From the NCBI GenBank assembly GCA_964638715.1, contig CAZWZF010000059.1, positions 1-28,936 of the forward strand: a stretch of DNA of 28,936 bases, in the 5' to 3' direction. Below are positions 1 to 6,900 of this stretch, in pieces (within the stretch, counting starts at the first letter, position 1; each line of letters begins with the position of its first letter). The notes beneath the pieces were generated by a model that worked only from the letters and a program-made list of their open reading frames with translations, was not told where the DNA came from and did not search any database. A program made the translations under genes and the position numbers. Source of the stretch: JBAXQQ01 sp037131695. GTDB lineage: Bacteria; Armatimonadota; Hebobacteria; CAIYQO01.

Positions 1-53
1 GGTAGGGGGTGGTTTGGTTGATTATATATTTAGTATGGTTTTGCAAGAGCCTC

Positions 54-81
54 TACGAATTACGAATTACGAATTATGAAT
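54..81. repeat. Four tandem TACGAAT heptads
   Basis: Three exact TACGAAT units and one TATGAAT lie head to tail and are followed by a T-rich stretch. A two-unit version also followed by a T-run occurs at 17956-17969. Read on the minus strand the unit is ATTCGTA, whose junction creates TAA in a rotating frame. The rest of 1-182 holds two more heptad arrays (117-137 and 152-186) and no gene I can support. Confidence 0.85.
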
Positions 82-116
82 TTTTGTTTTTGCAATCGAT
101 TGAAGTCGAAAAATCA

Positions 117-186
117 ATTTGCCATTTGCCATTTGCAGAATTCACGAAAACTCTTCTCTCTTCACTCTTCACTCTTCTCTCTTCAC
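117..186 (-). repeat. Bipartite heptad array at the 3' end of the PBP2 gene
   Basis: On the plus strand there are two ATTTGCC units and one ATTTGCA (117-137), a short spacer, then five units alternating TCTTCTC and TCTTCAC (152-186). Read in the direction of the PBP2 gene this is GTGAAGA-type units followed by GGCAAAT-type units. The last unit contains the PBP2 stop codon (TGA, 185-183), so the array is part of the gene's 3' end. The stretch 96-130 also matches 6840-6873 in non-heptad sequence (GAAGTCGAAA and following bases). Confidence 0.85.
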
Positions 187-1892
187 TTATACGCTCTTAT
201 CATTTCCTGCGCTATTGGAGCGGCTATAGTTCCACCGTGACCACCGTTTTCTATGATAACCGCAACGGCAATGTTCGGGTTGTCGTAGGGGGCATAGCCG
301 GCAAACCAGGCGTGGTCTTCACCTCTGTTTTGAGCGGTTCCGGTTTTACCGGCTATCTTTAACGTCGAGTCCAGTGATTTGCCGGTACCTGTTGATGTAA
401 CTTGTTTTAAACCGGTAGCGATTATTTGTACGGTGCGGGGTGTTAAACCGATACCGGTTGATTTTGTTGTCTGTTCATCAATTTTGCCAATTCTTTTCAC
501 CAAGTATGGAGTGACTAATTTACCGCCGTTGGCAATTGCCGCCACCACACGCACAGATTGCAGTGGTGTAACCGTCAAGACCGACTGTCCGATACCCATT
601 TGCAAGGTGTTCCCCAACGGCCAGCGTCGCCGTTGTTTATCAGTCATATTTTCAAAGGTTGGTATCATACCGCGACTGGTGGGCATGATATTCTTCAAAT
701 CAATATCTTCACCCAATCCAAACTTTCGCGCCATATTAGTAAGGTTTTTCCCCTGCACTTTTTCTGCTAAGTGCATAAAATAGACATTGCATGATTCTGC
801 GATTGCCTGATTTAAATTTAACAGCCCGTGCCCTTCATGCTTCCAACAATGGATGCCGTAATATTGTCCATCGCAATAAAATGAAGTGCTGGGATTTACC
901 TTTCCATTTTCCAACGCGGTGGCAGCGGTGATAATTTTGAATACTGATCCGGGAGGATATAAGCCGGCTGTGGCGCGGTTTAACTGTGCTCCTGATTTTG
1001 TCATCCAGCGATAATATTCCGGTGATACCCGTTTTGACATTATATTAAGATCATACGAAGGCGAACTAACCAGCGCTAATATCTCACCGGTTTGCGGATT
1101 AATTGCTACCGCCGCCCCGCGTTTGCCTTTCAATCCGGCTTCTGCCGCTTTTTGCACATTGCTGTCAATCGTCAGCGTCAGCGTTGCGCCTTCAGCAGGC
1201 GGGATTGCCTTGTATTCTTCCAATGGCCGTCCCAACGCGTCTACCACCACCTCATCACGACCATCTTTCCCGCGCAGATTTTCTTCATATTCTGCCTCGA
1301 CGCCAGATTTTCCGATACGGTCTTTCAGATGATAACCTTTATCGCGTCGGGTTGCCAGCTCTTCTGCATTAATCTCGCGCAAGTACCCAAGTAAATGTGC
1401 TGCCGATGACCCGCCGGTATATCTGCGAACTGGTTCCAGCCGGACGTAAATGCCCGGGAGATATGGCATCTCTTCCTCCAACCGGGTAACTTCTTCTATC
1501 GTCAAGTCATTTTTAAGGCGTATTGGTTGATAATTAGGATGATCGATGTATTCGGATAGTTCGTCTAAGGCACTATTTTCATCAGGGAATATTCCGATTC
1601 TTATCAAATTACTTATCAGTGCATGCCATTCTTTTTTATCTTTGCTGCGGGGTACCTGACCGCTGACCAGCCATACTGCCTTGGATTGAATGTTATATGC
1701 CAGAGGTTTGCCTTTTCTGTCGTAGATTATTCCCCGTGGTGCTGGCAAGCTTACCCAGCGATAATAATTCCTTTCACTGTCATGCCGTAATTCATCCCCT
1801 TGAATCAACTGCAGCCAGCCCAGCCGCAATATAAATACGACCAGGAAAAACAATAAAATTATTCGTATCCAGCCAATTCGGGTGAAAGTCAT
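183..1892 (-). CDS. mrdA: Penicillin-binding protein 2 (peptidoglycan DD-transpeptidase)
   Basis: This is a class B penicillin-binding protein of 569 residues. It cross-links peptidoglycan at the outer face of the inner membrane, and in rods it works with the SEDS protein RodA in elongation. One N-terminal membrane anchor (about residues 8-30) is followed by the dimerisation domain with APRGIIYDRKG near 51-61. The transpeptidase motifs are complete: SxxK as SVFK at 316-319, SxN as SCN at 367-369, and KTGT at 516-519. The start overlaps the thioesterase stop by ATGA (1892-1889), so translation is probably coupled. No rodA or mreBCD lies in the window, so the choice of PBP2 over another class B enzyme rests on length and overall motif pattern. 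The C-terminal codons and stop run into a heptad repeat. Confidence 0.92.
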   Translation of the reverse strand: MTFTRIGWIRIILLFFLVVFILRLGWLQLIQGDELRHDSERNYYRWVSLPAPRGIIYDRKGKPLAYNIQSKAVWLVSGQVPRSKDKKEWHALISNLIRIGIFPDENSALDELSEYIDHPNYQPIRLKNDLTIEEVTRLEEEMPYLPGIYVRLEPVRRYTGGSSAAHLLGYLREINAEELATRRDKGYHLKDRIGKSGVEAEYEENLRGKDGRDEVVVDALGRPLEEYKAIPPAEGATLTLTIDSNVQKAAEAGLKGKRGAAVAINPQTGEILALVSSPSYDLNIMSKRVSPEYYRWMTKSGAQLNRATAGLYPPGSVFKIITAATALENGKVNPSTSFYCDGQYYGIHCWKHEGHGLLNLNQAIAESCNVYFMHLAEKVQGKNLTNMARKFGLGEDIDLKNIMPTSRGMIPTFENMTDKQRRRWPLGNTLQMGIGQSVLTVTPLQSVRVVAAIANGGKLVTPYLVKRIGKIDEQTTKSTGIGLTPRTVQIIATGLKQVTSTGTGKSLDSTLKIAGKTGTAQNRGEDHAWFAGYAPYDNPNIAVAVIIENGGHGGTIAAPIAQEMIRAYK

Positions 1893-2293
1893 CTTTTAAC
1901 ACATACCACCGTTGCGACGGCTTCTGCCGCCACTGTACCATCAGGCAAAATTGCCTTTCCTATCGTTTCATATATTTTACCTTCGCGCCGGACATTTGAT
2001 ATTTTGGCGGTAAATCTTATCGGCATTCCTGTTTCGATAGGTTTGCGGTAATTAATTTCAATCTTAGCGGTGGCGGCTGGACCAGCTTTTTCCCAAACTA
2101 AACGCGCCATTACTTCATCAAGCAATGTAGCAGTTAATCCGCCATGCACTATACCCATATATCCCTGATGTTCGCGTTTAAATTCAACTATAGTGTAATA
2201 ACCATCTTCATCCTCAAAAAACTCTTGGCGAAATCCGATAGGGTTATCTACACCACACACAAAACACCATTTATCCGCGCTGAAATCTGTCAT
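1889..2293 (-). CDS. PaaI/4HBT hotdog-fold thioesterase
   Basis: This 134-residue protein has the size and signature of single-domain hotdog thioesterases, which hydrolyse acyl-CoA or related thioesters in the cytoplasm. The motif GIVHGGLTATLLDEVMA (residues about 48-64) is the family HGG..a.l.D block: the histidine-glycine-glycine turn and the acidic residue on the long central helix. An N-terminal WCFVCGVDNPIG segment with two cysteines is common in this subgroup. The gene starts 2 nt after the potassium channel gene and overlaps the PBP2 start by 4 nt, so it is the middle gene of a tight operon. The substrate cannot be read from the sequence, and there is no obvious functional tie to its neighbours. 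Confidence 0.85.
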   Translation of the reverse strand: MTDFSADKWCFVCGVDNPIGFRQEFFEDEDGYYTIVEFKREHQGYMGIVHGGLTATLLDEVMARLVWEKAGPAATAKIEINYRKPIETGMPIRFTAKISNVRREGKIYETIGKAILPDGTVAAEAVATVVCVKR

Positions 2294-2295
2294 TT

Positions 2296-3291
2296 TTACC
2301 CCGCCTGCAACCGCAGTTGATCGATAATTTTTACATCTCCCACCAAAATCAATATCATACCGGCATGCAGAATAGTTGATGGCACTGGATTATAGATCCA
2401 TTTTTCATCAATTCTAATCGCCATCAACCCGGCACCTTCGGCAGACGATAATCCGCTTTCTAAAATTGTCATTCCTATCTTTGGCGAGTTGTCATTGATG
2501 GTTATTTCTGACACCCGGATATTTTTATCAGTGTTTCGCAGCATAATATCTAAAAAAGATACCACGGCAGGCCGTATCAATTCAGATGCCATCCGCAATC
2601 CGCCAATGCGGTTTGGACTAACTACACCATCTGCACCTGCCTGGCGCAGTTTCTGGTCGCTTTCTTCTTCCACGGTACGGCTGATAACCCGTAAATTACT
2701 TTTTAATCGTTTAGCTGTAAAAGTTACCAATAAATTTTCGGCGTCAGAATGCAATGTGGTAATCAATCCACTCGCTTTCATTATCCCTGCAGAAATCAAT
2801 ACATTATCACGGGTGGCATCACCACAGATTGTCAGCAATCCTGACTGCTCTAATTTTTCTGCACGTTCAACGTCTTTTTCAACTACGACATAATCTGCCC
2901 CGCATTTCTGAAGTTCTTCTATAGCAAATCGTCCGGTGTAATCGGCTCCGCATATAATAAAATGGTTGGAAAGTTGTTCAATCTTCTTCATAATTTTTCG
3001 TTTCCTCATTAAAGTATTCAGGTCGCCTTCTACAACAAATGCAGTAATAGTCGAAATTGCATAAATCAACACACTGCAACCGGCAAAAATAAGAAATATG
3101 GTGAAGACACGGCCTGCTTCTGTAAGCGGATGCGTCTCGCCATAGCCAACCGACGCGATGGTAATAACCGTCATGTATAAAGCATCCATTGTAGACCATG
3201 TGTTGCCACCTAATACCTTATACCCGACGGTGCCAATGAATACCACCGTCAACAAAGCAATCAACACAAATAATATTTTTTTACCAATCAT
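2296..3291 (-). CDS. TrkA-N/RCK-gated potassium channel (Kch-like)
   Basis: This 331-residue two-helix potassium channel carries a cytoplasmic regulatory part. TM1 covers residues 5-27, a pore helix is followed by the selectivity filter SVGYGE (47-52; the usual first Thr is Ser), and TM2 covers about 62-88. A Rossmann RCK_N/TrkA-N domain begins near 110 (HFIICGADYTGR), and a C-terminal TrkA-C-like domain covers about 240-331. The nucleotide-binding loop reads CGADYTGR rather than the classical GxGxxG, as in some calcium-gated members, so the ligand is uncertain. It is the first gene of the channel-thioesterase-PBP2 operon. No Shine-Dalgarno is visible, and a TAAAAT box (3302-3297) lies only 5 nt before the ATG, so the message may be leaderless. 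Confidence 0.9.
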   Translation of the reverse strand: MIGKKILFVLIALLTVVFIGTVGYKVLGGNTWSTMDALYMTVITIASVGYGETHPLTEAGRVFTIFLIFAGCSVLIYAISTITAFVVEGDLNTLMRKRKIMKKIEQLSNHFIICGADYTGRFAIEELQKCGADYVVVEKDVERAEKLEQSGLLTICGDATRDNVLISAGIMKASGLITTLHSDAENLLVTFTAKRLKSNLRVISRTVEEESDQKLRQAGADGVVSPNRIGGLRMASELIRPAVVSFLDIMLRNTDKNIRVSEITINDNSPKIGMTILESGLSSAEGAGLMAIRIDEKWIYNPVPSTILHAGMILILVGDVKIIDQLRLQAG

Positions 3292-3323
3292 AAGTTATTT
3301 TAAACAGGTCATTTCTTACTAAA

Positions 3324-3361
3324 CTCCCCACCTTGCCAAGGATGGGGCAGGGGGTGGTTTT
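3324..3361. repeat. Palindromic GC-rich intergenic repeat
   Basis: CCCCA (3326-3330) can pair with TGGGG (3343-3347) around the inner palindrome CCTTGCCAAGG, and the element ends in GGGGGTGGTTT. The first bases of the window (GGTAGGGGGTGGTTTGG) look like the end of another copy. It sits between the membrane-protein gene stop and the channel operon. It has no U-tract on the minus strand that would make it a classical terminator. Confidence 0.55.
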
Positions 3362-3409
3362 ATCCAAGGGGACTGCCTTAAATGCGGAAATTTTAGACCT
3401 TGTATAGTT

Positions 3410-3808
3410 TTAGTGGCTGCCCGCATTTGTGGCTGTACCTGGTAGTTTCACAGCAACATCCGGTTCCACTTTAACAATCTCTTCCTCTACTTCCGATGGA
3501 TCCGGTTCTATTTCTTCCTTTATTTTAACATCTTTATCGCGAAAACGGTAACATAATACCAGATCAAAACTTACCATCAGCAAGTTGGCAATATAGGCAA
3601 AAATAACAACATCTAAATTATTTAACTTATATATTATTCCTGACAAATATCCCAGAATAATAAGCCATAAAAAATATGGGCTTTTACCTTTGCTGCTGCG
3701 GCTTTTCCAGGTACGAAAAATTGAAAAAGGCCAGCTAAAACCGAAACATACCAGCATAATTAATTCAAAAGGACTGAAAGTGTGTGCATGAAAATTTAAT
3801 ATAGGCAT
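3410..3808 (-). CDS. Small multi-span membrane protein, PQ-loop/SemiSWEET-like
   Basis: This 132-residue protein has three predicted membrane spans (about residues 12-30, 45-62 and 68-88) followed by a charged cytoplasmic tail rich in Glu, Lys and Val. The segment FSWPFSIFRTWKSRSSKGKS has the Pro-containing first helix and basic loop I recognise in small PQ-loop-like proteins. Assignment to a transporter family is an inference and no substrate can be named. The ATG at 3808 lies 6 nt after a perfect TATAAT on the minus strand and has no Shine-Dalgarno, so it is probably translated from a leaderless message. It is transcribed separately from the barrel gene upstream, which ends in its own terminator. 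Confidence 0.7.
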   Translation of the reverse strand: MPILNFHAHTFSPFELIMLVCFGFSWPFSIFRTWKSRSSKGKSPYFLWLIILGYLSGIIYKLNNLDVVIFAYIANLLMVSFDLVLCYRFRDKDVKIKEEIEPDPSEVEEEIVKVEPDVAVKLPGTATNAGSH

Positions 3809-3814
3809 GGGTAA

Positions 3815-3820
3815 ATTATA
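3815..3820 (-). promoter_or_regulatory. -10 box 6 nt before a start codon (leaderless promoter)
   Basis: On the minus strand CTGTATAAT is followed by TTACCC and the ATG of the small membrane-protein gene. A transcript starting 6-7 nt after the -10 would begin at the start codon. No good -35 is visible. Confidence 0.55.
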
Positions 3821-3830
3821 CAGAGTTTAG

Positions 3831-3875
3831 CAAAAAAAATCACCCCGTCATAGTTTGCGTAAGATGGCGGGGTGA
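3831..3875 (-). terminator. Rho-independent terminator of the barrel-protein gene
   Basis: CACCCCGTCAT (3841-3851) pairs with ATGGCGGGGTG (3864-3874) with one G-U wobble across a 12-nt loop. On the minus strand the stem is followed by a run of T (A-run at 3832-3839 on plus). It lies about 30 nt past the stop of the 3904-4533 gene. Confidence 0.85.
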
Positions 3876-3903
3876 ATGTTATAGTTTAGAAACCATAACT
3901 GAT

Positions 3904-4533
3904 TTATTTAATTGAACCTGCATAGGTTATATATGCTGTATAAACAGGTACTGAACCTTTTACAAAATATACACCAGGAAGAACGCCAAATTCAGGAGTA
4001 GCCTGATAGTTAAATCCAACTGTTGTCGGACTGCCGGTTCCACTGACATAATCTGCCATTACAGTTACTTTATCGATAGCTGGTGCGTCTGCACCTAACA
4101 TTACCTGGACATTTTTAGTTGGCTTGATAATACCAGCATGAATGCGGAAACCTGTAAAACCTTTAGTATAAACAGCATAAGGAATAATTTTAGCGCCATC
4201 AGCAAAGTTGTAGATACCTACTGCTGCTTTGCCACCATACAGGTCATAATCTGGTGAATACTTTACATTTGCAGCTAATTTTGGCTTGGCTTCCAGATTA
4301 AAATCGATACCTGCTTCCAACCCTTTGATGATACCAACTTGAGTGTCGATGTACAGACTTGAAGCTAAGTCAGATGCTGGTCCAAGCGGTTGCGCACTGA
4401 CTGCGAAAGCTTTTTCGCCTAATACATCGGCAGTTGGGATATTCACCAATCCGCTGTAAACAGCGTTTGCTGATATTGCCCAGCTAAGCATGACACCGAT
4501 TAAAATCGGCAGGGTGAGGGACATTTTCTTCAT
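3904..4533 (-). CDS. Secreted probable outer-membrane beta-barrel protein
   Basis: This 209-residue protein has a clear Sec signal peptide (MKKMSLTLPILIGVMLSWAI, cleavage probably after SANA at residue 24). The mature part consists of alternating short beta-strand-like segments with many Gly, Tyr, Val and Ala residues, as in outer-membrane barrels. The mature N-terminus YSGLVNIPTADVLGEKAF resembles the opening of YjbH-like or uncharacterised barrel proteins. That is my recognition only, and the protein is far shorter than YjbH. A very strong ribosome-binding site (GAGGAGG) precedes the ATG and a terminator follows. It lies downstream of amtB-glnK on the same strand, so a porin role in ammonium or nitrogen supply is possible but unproven. 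Function is unknown. Confidence 0.75.
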   Translation of the reverse strand: MKKMSLTLPILIGVMLSWAISANAVYSGLVNIPTADVLGEKAFAVSAQPLGPASDLASSLYIDTQVGIIKGLEAGIDFNLEAKPKLAANVKYSPDYDLYGGKAAVGIYNFADGAKIIPYAVYTKGFTGFRIHAGIIKPTKNVQVMLGADAPAIDKVTVMADYVSGTGSPTTVGFNYQATPEFGVLPGVYFVKGSVPVYTAYITYAGSIK

Positions 4534-4612
4534 CTTTTTCCTCCTCTATTTTTTGCTGCTCAACAGGTTATAAGCCCCATAACAAACAACCTGTATTGCA
4601 ACATTTTAAATT

Positions 4613-4646
4613 ATTTCGGCAGAAATTACAACATCCCTGCCGAAAT
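4613..4646 (-). other. Stem-loop after glnK
   Basis: ATTTCGGCAG (4613-4622) and CTGCCGAAAT (4637-4646) are perfect complements with a 14-nt loop, starting 11 nt past the glnK stop. The bases that follow on the minus strand are A/T-rich without a clean U-tract. It may be a weak terminator or a 3'-end stabiliser separating glnK from the barrel gene. Confidence 0.55.
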
Positions 4647-4656
4647 TATTACTACT

Positions 4657-4995
4657 TTAAATGGCTGTCTTGCCAGATTCTCCTGTACGGATTCGGATAC
4701 ACTGTGAAATTGGATATACAAAGATTTTGCCATCTCCGATATTCCCGGTACGGGCAGTGGTCATTATCGCTTCTACCACTCTTTCAGCGTCTTCGTCGCT
4801 GACTACCAGTTCAATCTTAATCTTATTTAAAAAATCTGCAGTATATTCAGCTCCGCGGTATGTAGTGGTTTTGCCTTTCTGATGACCAAACCCGCGCACT
4901 TCATAAGCCGTCATGCCGGCAATTCCTATTCGGTTTAATTCATCTTTAACAGTGTCAACCATTACATCGCGGATGATCGCTTCAATCTTTACCAT
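4657..4995 (-). CDS. glnK: Nitrogen regulatory protein P-II
   Basis: This is a complete 112-residue P-II signal protein. It reads 2-oxoglutarate and ATP/ADP and controls partners such as the AmtB channel by inserting its T-loop. The T-loop GFGHQKGKTTTYRGAEYTADF is typical, and Tyr51, the residue uridylylated in enterobacterial P-II, is present at exactly position 51. The B-loop TGNIGDGKIFV (about 83-93) and the C-terminal RIRTGE signature are intact. It follows amtB by 67 nt, the reverse of the common glnK-amtB order, and the two are probably cotranscribed. The ribosome-binding site GGGAGGC lies just downstream of an intercistronic hairpin. The name glnK rather than glnB is chosen from the amtB neighbour. 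Confidence 0.95.
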   Translation of the reverse strand: MVKIEAIIRDVMVDTVKDELNRIGIAGMTAYEVRGFGHQKGKTTTYRGAEYTADFLNKIKIELVVSDEDAERVVEAIMTTARTGNIGDGKIFVYPISQCIRIRTGESGKTAI

Positions 4996-5016
4996 TTGTT
5001 GCCTCCCTTTTTTAAT

Positions 5017-5043
5017 GTCCCGCCTGGTTAATCCAGGCGGGAC
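5017..5043 (-). other. Perfect intercistronic hairpin between amtB and glnK
   Basis: GTCCCGCCTGG (5017-5027) and CCAGGCGGGAC (5033-5043) form an 11-bp perfect stem with a 5-nt loop. It begins 19 nt after the amtB stop, and its 3' side ends 8 nt before the GGGAGG ribosome-binding site of glnK. No U-run follows on either strand, so it is not a classical terminator. A processing or stabilising element that sets the amtB:glnK ratio is plausible. Confidence 0.8.
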
Positions 5044-5062
5044 AAGTATATTAAACAGTTCT

Positions 5063-6505
5063 TCAGGCTTCAGCCTTTACAGCTGCAACTGGTGCTGGAC
5101 TTGGGTGAGATACAGCAGCGGTGCCGCCGTGGCCTAATGGGATGTCACCCATGTTGTAGCCGTTTTCACCATGTTCCGCAACGTCCAAACCTTCAAGTTC
5201 ATCGAGCTTGCCAAGGCGCAGGCCGCCAGTTACAGCAGCAGTAATCTTGAGCAGTACAAAGCTTGCGATAGCACAGAATACTACAGATATTAATACAGAC
5301 TTCAATTGAATCCATAATTGTATAGGGTTGCCGTAGAATAGGCCATCTGCACCAGCGGCGTTAACCAGCTTGGTTGCAAATACACCAGTCAGCAATGCGC
5401 CCAGCATACCACCTACACCATGAACTCCAAATGCGTCCAGAGAATCGTCGTAACCCAGCTTGTAGCGAAGGTTAACTGCGCCATAACATACACCACCAGC
5501 GGCAATACCTATTACTATTGCTGCCCAGGGCAGTACGAAACCAGCGGCAGGAGTAATAGCGACCAGACCGGCTACCGCACCGGAAGCAGCACCGAGAACG
5601 GTTGGCTTGCCATGATGCATCCACTCAATGAGTACCCATGCCAGGGTAGCTGCTGCAGCGGCAGTGTTAGTGTTAACGAATGCGTAAGCTGCAAGGCCAT
5701 TAGCTGCCAGGGCGGAACCGGCATTGAAACCGAACCAGCCGAACCATAACAGACCAGCACCCAAAACGGTAAGCGGCAAACTGTGCGGCGGCATTGGTTC
5801 GTCAGGATAACCACGACGCTTGCCAATCATAAGAGCAGCAACCAGTGCGGTAACACCAGCAGAGATGTGAACGACAAGACCACCAGCAAAGTCTAATGCG
5901 CCCATGGTGCGCAGCCAACCGCCTACACCCCAAACCCAATGTGCCAGCGGGTCGTAAACCATGAATGCCCACAGAATAAGGAAAATCATGAAAGCCTTGA
6001 ACTTCATTCTTTCTGCAACCGACCCGAATATAAGGGCAGGAGTAATGATGGCGAACATCATTTGGAAAGCCATGAATACAAGGTGCGGTATGGTAGCCGC
6101 ATAGTCAGGATTTGGCGCAATGCCTACACCGGATAAACCGGCAAACTTTAGACTGCCGATAACACCGCCGATAGACGGGCCAAAGGCCAAAGAGTAACCG
6201 ATGAGTACCCATTGAATACTGATAACGGCCATTGCCATTACGCTTTGCATCATGGTACCCAATACGTTCTTGCGACGGACCATACCGCCATAGAACAGTG
6301 CCAGACCCGGAGTCATTAACAATACCAGTGCCGTACAAACCAGCATCCAGGCAGTGTCGCCAGCATTTTGCGCATTAGATGCGGCTACTGCGACGTCCTC
6401 GATTTTTATCGGCGCCGAACCTTGTGCCATTGCGGCAACTACGGGGACCAGCAGAATGGCTGCCAGCGCAACCCATCTGAAGTGACTGCGAAACTTCTCG
6501 CTCAT
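5063..6505 (-). CDS. amtB: Ammonium transporter AmtB
   Basis: This 480-residue Amt/Rh-family ammonium channel has a cleavable signal peptide (ends near VAAMAQG, residue 29) and 11 membrane spans. Family landmarks are visible: GGMVRRKN after the first span, the first pore histidine in GGLVVHISAGV, and the second in DAFGVHGVGGMLGALLTGVFA. The C-terminal cytoplasmic tail carries GLRLGKLDELEGLDVAEHGENGY, the conserved segment that couples to P-II. A short Pro/Ala-rich extension follows. The gene precedes glnK, and nitrogen-controlled co-expression is expected. GGGAGG lies 8 nt before the ATG. The upstream region holds a pair of direct repeats (6572-6602), but I see no sigma-54 -24/-12 element. 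Confidence 0.96.
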   Translation of the reverse strand: MSEKFRSHFRWVALAAILLVPVVAAMAQGSAPIKIEDVAVAASNAQNAGDTAWMLVCTALVLLMTPGLALFYGGMVRRKNVLGTMMQSVMAMAVISIQWVLIGYSLAFGPSIGGVIGSLKFAGLSGVGIAPNPDYAATIPHLVFMAFQMMFAIITPALIFGSVAERMKFKAFMIFLILWAFMVYDPLAHWVWGVGGWLRTMGALDFAGGLVVHISAGVTALVAALMIGKRRGYPDEPMPPHSLPLTVLGAGLLWFGWFGFNAGSALAANGLAAYAFVNTNTAAAAATLAWVLIEWMHHGKPTVLGAASGAVAGLVAITPAAGFVLPWAAIVIGIAAGGVCYGAVNLRYKLGYDDSLDAFGVHGVGGMLGALLTGVFATKLVNAAGADGLFYGNPIQLWIQLKSVLISVVFCAIASFVLLKITAAVTGGLRLGKLDELEGLDVAEHGENGYNMGDIPLGHGGTAAVSHPSPAPVAAVKAEA

Positions 6506-6571
6506 TTTATTTTCCTCCCATCGTAATTTCCGACCACCTTCGGGCCGAAATCTATAATGAGTATTGACATC

Positions 6572-6602
6572 AATTGTTTCGCGAATGTAAATAATTGTTT
6601 CG
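6572..6602 (-). promoter_or_regulatory. Direct repeats CGAAACAATT 21 bp apart upstream of amtB
   Basis: AATTGTTTCG occurs at 6572-6581 and again at 6593-6602. The 21-bp spacing places both on the same face of the helix, 67-97 bp upstream of the amtB start. This is the arrangement expected for a tandem activator or repressor site. The rest of 6506-6840 shows no gene, and 6840-6894 is a heptad repeat belonging to the antiporter 3' end. Confidence 0.45.
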
Positions 6603-6839
6603 TGTTTGTTAACAGAATATTTTTTTCATGTTTCAGAGAATCGAGTTTGAGAGGGGAATTACAGATGGATTTAAATGTGAAATTAATGGTGGAAATGTTT
6701 CTGGGATGAAATTATTTCAGGAAATGAAGTGGATTGGAGAAGTATAGAAGGCGTTTTGTTATGTTTTTTACAGAACATATCTGTCAGATTGGACGGAACC
6801 GACTGATAATTTTGGGTAATTTTTTTGAAGTCGTCTGCA

Positions 6840-6900
6840 CGACCGAAGTCGAAATATCAATTTGCCATTTGCCATATACCATTTCACTATTCACTCTTTA
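6840..6900 (-). repeat. Heptad array at the 3' end of the antiporter gene
   Basis: Consecutive units in one 7-bp register read ATTTGCC, ATTTGCC, ATATACC, ATTTCAC, TATTCAC (6860-6894), grading from one heptad family into the other. The antiporter stop (TAG, 6889-6887) and the codons for its final Ser-Glu lie inside the array. 6840-6873 is a near-copy of 96-130. Confidence 0.8.

Noticed and set aside
9..362. 117-residue plus-strand frame at the left edge
   Set aside because: It is made of the heptad arrays and the antisense of the PBP2 C-terminus; no start signal and no protein-like pattern.
5017..5043. Rho-independent terminator between amtB and glnK
   Set aside because: The stem is strong but is followed by ATTAAAAAAG rather than a U-run on the coding strand.
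6506..6860. Sigma-54 promoter for amtB
   Set aside because: No GG-N10-GC element with TGGCAC/TTGC-like boxes was found on the minus strand in this stretch.
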